Below are positions 25,234 through 28,848 of a stretch of 28,848 nt of DNA, in pieces; the first letter of the stretch is position 1, and every line of letters begins with the position of its first letter. The stretch comes from Scybalousia_A sp964542225 (GTDB taxonomy: Bacteria > Bacteroidota > Bacteroidia > Bacteroidales > P3). The stretch lies in contig CAZITO010000016.1 in the NCBI GenBank assembly GCA_964542225.1, forward strand, positions 1-28,848, given 5' to 3'. Both the position numbers and the translations under genes were made by a program. The notes below the pieces were generated by a model. The model made no database searches. It was given only the letters and a program-made list of their open reading frames with translations, and was not told where the DNA came from.

Positions 25234-26076
25234 TTATCTCAAAAGCATCAAACTTCCTTTTTGAGTGTGCTTTTTATTCTTGCTATCTTTGTATGTAATA
25301 ATGTAAACATACACTCCGCTCGGAGCCAAAGAACCTTTGACATACCCATCCCAGCCTTGACTTATATTTTTACAAGAAAAGACCTGCATACCGCCACGAC
25401 TAAAAATTTTCATTTCAAAATCAGAAATTTGTTTTTCACTTTCAGGCTTAAATACGTTGTTTGTAGCCTCGCCCGGAGTGAAAGCGTTTGGAATAAATAA
25501 CTCTCTTGCCTCAGGTACTTCTTCTTCGGGTATATCTATTTTTTTTGCAGGACCATCATTTACAAGAGGCAAATAAAGAGTATCATTGTTTTCTGTTTTT
25601 GTTTCTTGTGTAGGAAAAGAGGTTTTTTCCTCCTCTATATCCATAACGCTTTCTGACTCGTTTGTTGCCACCAAAGATTGAACCTCTGAAGTGTTTTCCA
25701 CAACAGGCTCGTTTTCCGTTGGAACAATGGAAGTGGTATTATTGCTGGAAGGAAGGTATTTTTTTGTTATATTGTTTTCAAGTGAAATAATATTGGTGAT
25801 AAGGGTTTCAAGTTTTGTATTTTGTTTTGCTATCTCACTATTGTTATTTTGAATAGCCGTATTTTGTCTCTTATTTGGTGCAAAAATCATATAAGCGACA
25901 GCAAACAAAATTATACCCATTCCAACCAAAGACAAGGTTTTGAAAGGGAAACTCTTTTTGTTTAATTGTTTTTCTATGTTGCTCCAAACTTTTTCGTCCG
26001 GTTGTTGTTCATAGTTATCAATTCTGTCTTTAAAATTATCCAAATTATCATTGGATGGTTTATAATATGTACTCAT
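25234..26076 (-). CDS. Membrane protein with anti-sigma-like N-terminus and type IX sorting-like C-terminal domain
   Basis: This 280-residue protein has a cytoplasmic N-terminus (1-46) with the motif PDEKVWSNIEKQL seen in small anti-sigma-type proteins of Bacteroidota, one membrane helix (about 47-66), a Ser/Thr/Glu/Asn-rich linker (70-190), and a C-terminal domain (about 192-280). This domain runs LFIPNAFTPGEATNNVFKP, FEMKIFSRGGMQVF, GWDG and PSGVYVYIITYKD, which matches the CHU_C / type IX 'type B' sorting domain. It lacks a Sec signal peptide, so this domain would stay tethered in the periplasm. It starts 5 bp after the ECF sigma gene, which supports an anti-sigma role. Binding to that sigma factor is inferred from gene order. 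Confidence 0.82.
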   Translation of the reverse strand: MSTYYKPSNDNLDNFKDRIDNYEQQPDEKVWSNIEKQLNKKSFPFKTLSLVGMGIILFAVAYMIFAPNKRQNTAIQNNNSEIAKQNTKLETLITNIISLENNITKKYLPSSNNTTSIVPTENEPVVENTSEVQSLVATNESESVMDIEEEKTSFPTQETKTENNDTLYLPLVNDGPAKKIDIPEEEVPEARELFIPNAFTPGEATNNVFKPESEKQISDFEMKIFSRGGMQVFSCKNISQGWDGYVKGSLAPSGVYVYIITYKDSKNKKHTQKGSLMLLR

Positions 26077-26081
26077 AATTT

Positions 26082-26627
26082 TTATTGTTTTTTCAATTGG
26101 TTTAAATAATTTTTCATTTTTATCTTTGCTCTCATATTTATAGACCTTATAGTAGAGGCGTTTCTTCCTGTGATTTTTTCCACTTCTTTATAAGAAAAGT
26201 CTTCCATTTCCAACATATTAAAGATTATTCTTTCGTGTTTTTTCAAAGAAAGCAATGCTTGCAACAATTCTTTGGTTGTGAATCTATCTGTATCAACATC
26301 AAAAACAAAATCTTTACACTCATCCGAAAATTTTTCTATATCCTGTGTAGCAAAAATCTTTTTCTTATTCTTAAACGAGTCTATTATATTGTTAATAAAT
26401 ACCTTTCTAACCCATGCTCCGAGGTTTGTTATGTTTTTGAAATATTTGGGCGAGGAAAATATCTTTATAAAGGTATCTTGCAACATATCCTCTGCATCCT
26501 CTTTGTTTGATAAATACCTAAGACATATAGCAAACATTTTGGAAGAGTACATATCGTACAAGGCTTTTTGATACTCCCTGTCTCCTCTAAAACAACCTTG
26601 AATAATATCCTCCTGAGTATATTTCAT
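26082..26627 (-). CDS. ECF-type RNA polymerase sigma factor, SigP-like
   Basis: This 181-residue sigma factor has region 2 (LYDMYSSKMFAICLRYLSNK, EDAEDMLQDTFIKIF) and region 4 (LKKHERIIFNMLEMEDFSYK, then EVEKITGRNASTIRS), with no region 3, as ECF factors do. In Porphyromonas gingivalis the ECF factor SigP acts with PorX/PorY to switch on type IX secretion genes; the membrane partner encoded 5 bp downstream has a type IX sorting-like domain, so a similar role is plausible, but orthology is not shown. It starts with ATG 26627, 65 bp after rsmG, with no clear housekeeping promoter in that gap; it may be read from upstream or from its own sigma factor. Confidence 0.9.
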   Translation of the reverse strand: MKYTQEDIIQGCFRGDREYQKALYDMYSSKMFAICLRYLSNKEDAEDMLQDTFIKIFSSPKYFKNITNLGAWVRKVFINNIIDSFKNKKKIFATQDIEKFSDECKDFVFDVDTDRFTTKELLQALLSLKKHERIIFNMLEMEDFSYKEVEKITGRNASTIRSINMRAKIKMKNYLNQLKKQ

Positions 26628-26692
26628 TTTATACTTTTATATAGGCTAAGACTTATTTTTTCGTATTCTGTTGCAAAAAATCAAAAAAAATT

Positions 26693-27331
26693 CTACGCTC
26701 TGATATAAACGATGCACTTGCTATTAAAATACTCTTCATTAGGAAAAATGTTTTTTATATCAAATATTTCATAATAACCATCATGGTCGGACATTTCCTC
26801 ATAAGCATCTTCTCCTTTTAGGTAAAGTATTCCGTTTTTCAATTTGTTTATTGAATTTTTGTGTATTTTATTTTTTGCCAACAAGAGAAAATCGTGCATA
26901 TTGGTAACGGCACGAGAAACTATAAAATCATATTTATTCTTAATATCTTTGCAATCTATTTGTTCTGCAACAACATTTGTCAGTTCTAATTCTTGCGTTA
27001 TGGCATTTACAACTTTTATTTTCTTTGCCGTCCTGTCTATTAAATGAAATGAAGTTTCTGGAAAAAGTATTGCCAAAGGTATGCCCGGGAAACCTCCTCC
27101 CGTACCCAAGTCCAATATTTTTGTACCTGCAACAAAGGGACACACTTTTCCTATTGACAAAGAATGAAGTATATGATGAGAAAACAAATTGCCTATATCC
27201 TTACGAGAGATAACGTTTATTTTTTCATTCCACGACTCATAGAGCGAGGGCAATCTCAAAAACTGCTCTTTTTGTTTATCAGTCAAAAAAGAAAAAAAAC
27301 GCTCTAAACACTTTATACTCTCTTCTTTCAT
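26693..27331 (-). CDS. rsmG: 16S rRNA (guanine-N7) methyltransferase
   Basis: This 212-residue enzyme methylates G527 of 16S rRNA using S-adenosylmethionine. It shows the family blocks YESWNEKINVISRKD, HHILHSLSI, the cofactor-binding KILDLGTGGGFPGIPLAI (about 70-87), and DFIVSRAVTNM. Length is normal for RsmG (GidB). It lies 89 bp after tRNA-Ser and may be read from the same start, since I find no separate promoter in between. Confidence 0.96.
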   Translation of the reverse strand: MKEESIKCLERFFSFLTDKQKEQFLRLPSLYESWNEKINVISRKDIGNLFSHHILHSLSIGKVCPFVAGTKILDLGTGGGFPGIPLAILFPETSFHLIDRTAKKIKVVNAITQELELTNVVAEQIDCKDIKNKYDFIVSRAVTNMHDFLLLAKNKIHKNSINKLKNGILYLKGEDAYEEMSDHDGYYEIFDIKNIFPNEEYFNSKCIVYIRA

Positions 27332-27381
27332 AAAAACAGATTTTTTTCATTTGTTGCACTACAGACATCAAAAAAGGTCAA

Positions 27382-27395
27382 AGACTTGTAAGTCT
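27382..27395 (-). terminator. Weak hairpin after tRNA-Ser
   Basis: AGACT and AGTCT form a 5-bp stem around TGTA, and on the minus strand a run of six T follows after six bases. It is short for a terminator and may rather be a processing or attenuation site between the tRNA and rsmG. Confidence 0.25.
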
Positions 27396-27420
27396 CCAAC
27401 CTACTCTTTTTCTTTAAACT

Positions 27421-27508
27421 TGGCGGAGAGTGAGGGATTCGAACCCCCGGAGGTGTTACCCTCAACGGTTTTCAAGACCGCCGCTATCGACCACTCAGCC
27501 AACTCTCC
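27421..27508 (-). tRNA. tRNA-Ser(UGA)
   Basis: The 88-base minus-strand sequence folds as a class II tRNA: a 7-bp acceptor stem (GGAGAGT with ACTCTCC), a G discriminator, an encoded CCA end (27423-27421), the T-arm GGTTCGAATCC, and a long variable arm. The anticodon loop CTTGAAA has TGA at 27474-27472, reading UCA codons. The D-arm and variable arm fit serine. Confidence 0.97.
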
Positions 27509-27513
27509 GTATG

Positions 27514-27544
27514 CAAAAGTAGTGTAATTTTTATCTCTGACAAA
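27514..27544 (-). promoter_or_regulatory. Promoter of tRNA-Ser
   Basis: On the minus strand TTTG (27544-27541) is followed after 19 bases by TACTTTTG (27521-27514), a full match to the Bacteroidota consensus. Transcription would start close to the first base of the tRNA at 27508. The promoter lies between the prmC stop codon and the tRNA. Confidence 0.75.
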
Positions 27545-27548
27545 TTTT

Positions 27549-28415
27549 TTACTGCTTTTTTTTCAAAAAGATAAAACGATTTTTGCCGAAAATATCTTGT
27601 TTTAATTCTTTAATATATTCTGTTTCAGAGAAAAGACTGAGAGTTTGTAAGGATAAATTTTCATTGATTTCCAAGTATATTCTACCCTGTTTTTTTAGTC
27701 TTTTTTGAGCAAATTCTTTGATTTTTTGATAAAAAACGAGTGGATTTGCATCCTCTACGAATAAGGCTGTTTGTGGCTCATATTTTAAAACGTTGTTTTT
27801 CATTTCAATTTTTTCCCTTTCCATAATATAGGGAGGATTGGAAACAATAACATCAAAATCTTGTTGCGGAGTATCAAAATAGTCCAACAGATTTCCTTGC
27901 ATAAAATGTATGTCCAAATTTAATTTTTCGCTGTTTTGTTTGGCTAAAAGTAGGGCTTGCGAAGAAATATCCATTGCGAAAACAGTGCTTTTGGGCAAAT
28001 TGTTTTTGAGCGATAAGGCTATGCAACCACTACCTGTACATAGGTCTATGATATTTATGTTTGCGTTTTGTTTTTCCAAAGCAACAATATATTGACACAA
28101 CTCTTCGGTTTCGGGTCGAGGAATCAGTACATTTTCATTTATATCCAAACAAAGATTATAGAAATAAGATTTTTTAAGAATTTGTTGTATTGGTTTTTCC
28201 TTTTTGAGTTGCTCTGTTGCAAGTACTATATTAAGCAATTCGGATTCGTTTATTGTCTCTTTTGGAAAAGCCAAAAGGTGAGCAGAATTTAACCTGCAAT
28301 ATTCTTCAAATAAAATATTGGTCAAAGATTTTATTTCATTATAAGAATACTTACTTTTCAATTCCGAAAAAATATAATTTTTTATATCTGCTATTGAGTT
28401 TGATTTTGTCTTCAT
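27549..28415 (-). CDS. prmC: Release factor glutamine methyltransferase
   Basis: This 288-residue enzyme methylates the glutamine of the GGQ motif in peptide chain release factors 1 and 2, which makes termination efficient. It has the N-terminal helical domain, IPRPETEELC, the S-adenosylmethionine motif IDLCTGSGCIALSL and the catalytic NPPYI. Length and order are normal for PrmC (HemK). It starts with ATG 28415. A likely -7 box, TAATTTTG (28450-28443 on the minus strand), lies about 28 bases upstream; its TTTG box is poor. Confidence 0.95.
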   Translation of the reverse strand: MKTKSNSIADIKNYIFSELKSKYSYNEIKSLTNILFEEYCRLNSAHLLAFPKETINESELLNIVLATEQLKKEKPIQQILKKSYFYNLCLDINENVLIPRPETEELCQYIVALEKQNANINIIDLCTGSGCIALSLKNNLPKSTVFAMDISSQALLLAKQNSEKLNLDIHFMQGNLLDYFDTPQQDFDVIVSNPPYIMEREKIEMKNNVLKYEPQTALFVEDANPLVFYQKIKEFAQKRLKKQGRIYLEINENLSLQTLSLFSETEYIKELKQDIFGKNRFIFLKKKQ

Positions 28416-28653
28416 TTCCCTATCATATTGTAACCATCAGCGCAAAATTACAACAAATACTTTTCATACATAACAATTAAGTTTTAACAAGTTACTATTC
28501 CATAAGTTAATTTGCAACAACCTTAACATAACACTAACTCCTCCAAAGTTATTACAATCTATACCACACCATAAAAAGCAAGAAAAAGTAATGGCTTTGC
28601 CCTTATAAAACACCCAACGACTGCAGCTTTGCCCTACGAAAACCCTATGGATG
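28416..28653. other. Non-coding stretch between prmC and the right repeat arm
   Basis: Apart from the possible prmC -7 box (28443-28450), I see no gene here. Two nearby copies of GCTTTGCCCT (28592-28601 and 28626-28635) are the only visible pattern. A minus-strand frame of 68 codons (28464-28670) has no family features and runs into the repeat arm, so I do not call it. Confidence 0.6.
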
Positions 28654-28837
28654 CGTTTACTGATTATCAATAAGTTACAAAATAAATTTTTGCACGTGTT
28701 TGGTCAGGTCTAAAATTCTTCGTAACTTTGCATAGAGAAATACCCCTATCACAAAAATTCCAATTTTCATCCTTATAACTACTTGATAATCAATAAAAAC
28801 GAAACGGCGTTTTATTTTATCGAAACGCCGTTTCGTC
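28654..28837 (+). repeat. Right arm of the 184-bp terminal inverted repeat
   Basis: This is the reverse-complement partner of 1-184, about 91% identical by eye without gaps. It contains TGATTATCAA (28661-28670) and its inverse TTGATAATCA (28783-28792), an outward promoter, and a perfect 13-bp hairpin: CGAAACGGCGTTT at 28800-28812 and its complement at 28823-28835 around a 10-base loop. The left copy has one mismatch in that stem. The hairpin is not followed by a T-run, so it is more likely a leader or protein-binding structure than a terminator. Confidence 0.85.
28699..28730 (+). promoter_or_regulatory. Outward-facing promoter in the right repeat arm
   Basis: TTTG (28699-28702), 20 bases, then TAACTTTG (28723-28730) fits the Bacteroidota consensus. 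It would give a transcript leaving the window, with the 13-bp hairpin in its leader; an ATG at 28841 just past the hairpin could be the start of a gene cut off by the window end. Confidence 0.65.
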
Positions 28838-28848
28838 GAAATGAATCG

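Noticed and set aside
28464..28670. 68-codon minus-strand frame near the right end
   Set aside because: No start context, no recognisable motif, and it runs into the repeat arm.
1..28848. The whole window as a transposon bounded by inverted repeats
   Set aside because: The interior is housekeeping genes, no transposase or integrase is present, and the arms are only about 91% identical with promoters pointing outward.

Overview
This AT-rich window reads as a fragment of a Bacteroidota chromosome, most likely Bacteroidales or a relative. The signs are a short primary sigma factor of 287 residues, type IX secretion and gliding genes (porW/sprE, gldI), promoters of the form TTTG-N19..21-TAnnTTTG, few Shine-Dalgarno sites, and a Bacteroidota-specific protein usually mislabelled 'asparagine synthetase B'. 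Nearly all genes are on the minus strand; only a three-gene block (about 6.6-9.4 kb) is on the plus strand. TGA is used as a normal stop.

Layout from left to right. 1-310: one arm of a 184-bp inverted repeat, then a strong terminator. 311-6282 (minus): rmuC, porW, a small four-helix membrane protein, a small lipoprotein and a lone CoA-transferase B subunit, tightly packed in one apparent operon. 6283-6595: a non-coding gap with a 69-bp tandem repeat. 6596-9488 (plus): a family 2 glycosyltransferase, fabG and a PLP-dependent Cys/Met-metabolism enzyme, ended by a textbook terminator. 9578-20916 (minus): ClC chloride protein, asd, two PagL-like outer-membrane paralogs, a DNA methyltransferase and restriction enzyme, dnaB, the 'asnB-like' protein, nrnA and gldI, mostly with overlaps or gaps of a few bases. 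21002-24127 (minus): a TPM-domain protein, lemA and a wecB-type epimerase. 24266-28415 (minus): prmC, tRNA-Ser(UGA), rsmG, an ECF sigma factor, its probable membrane anti-sigma partner, and rpoD. 28416-28848: the second arm of the inverted repeat with an outward-facing promoter.

Three points stand out. First, the probable anti-sigma factor next to the ECF sigma gene ends in a domain that looks like a type IX secretion 'type B' C-terminal sorting domain (CHU_C / gliding-motility C-terminal family). This suggests a regulator that reads the state of type IX secretion from the periplasm; porW and gldI lie on the same fragment. Second, a complete type II restriction-modification pair sits inside an otherwise housekeeping operon, joined to its upstream neighbour by an ATGA overlap, with the methyltransferase and endonuclease genes overlapping by about 140 bp. 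Third, both ends carry diverged copies (about 91% identical by eye) of one promoter-plus-hairpin element pointing out of the window.

Assignments rest on reading translated motifs and on gene order; no database search was run.
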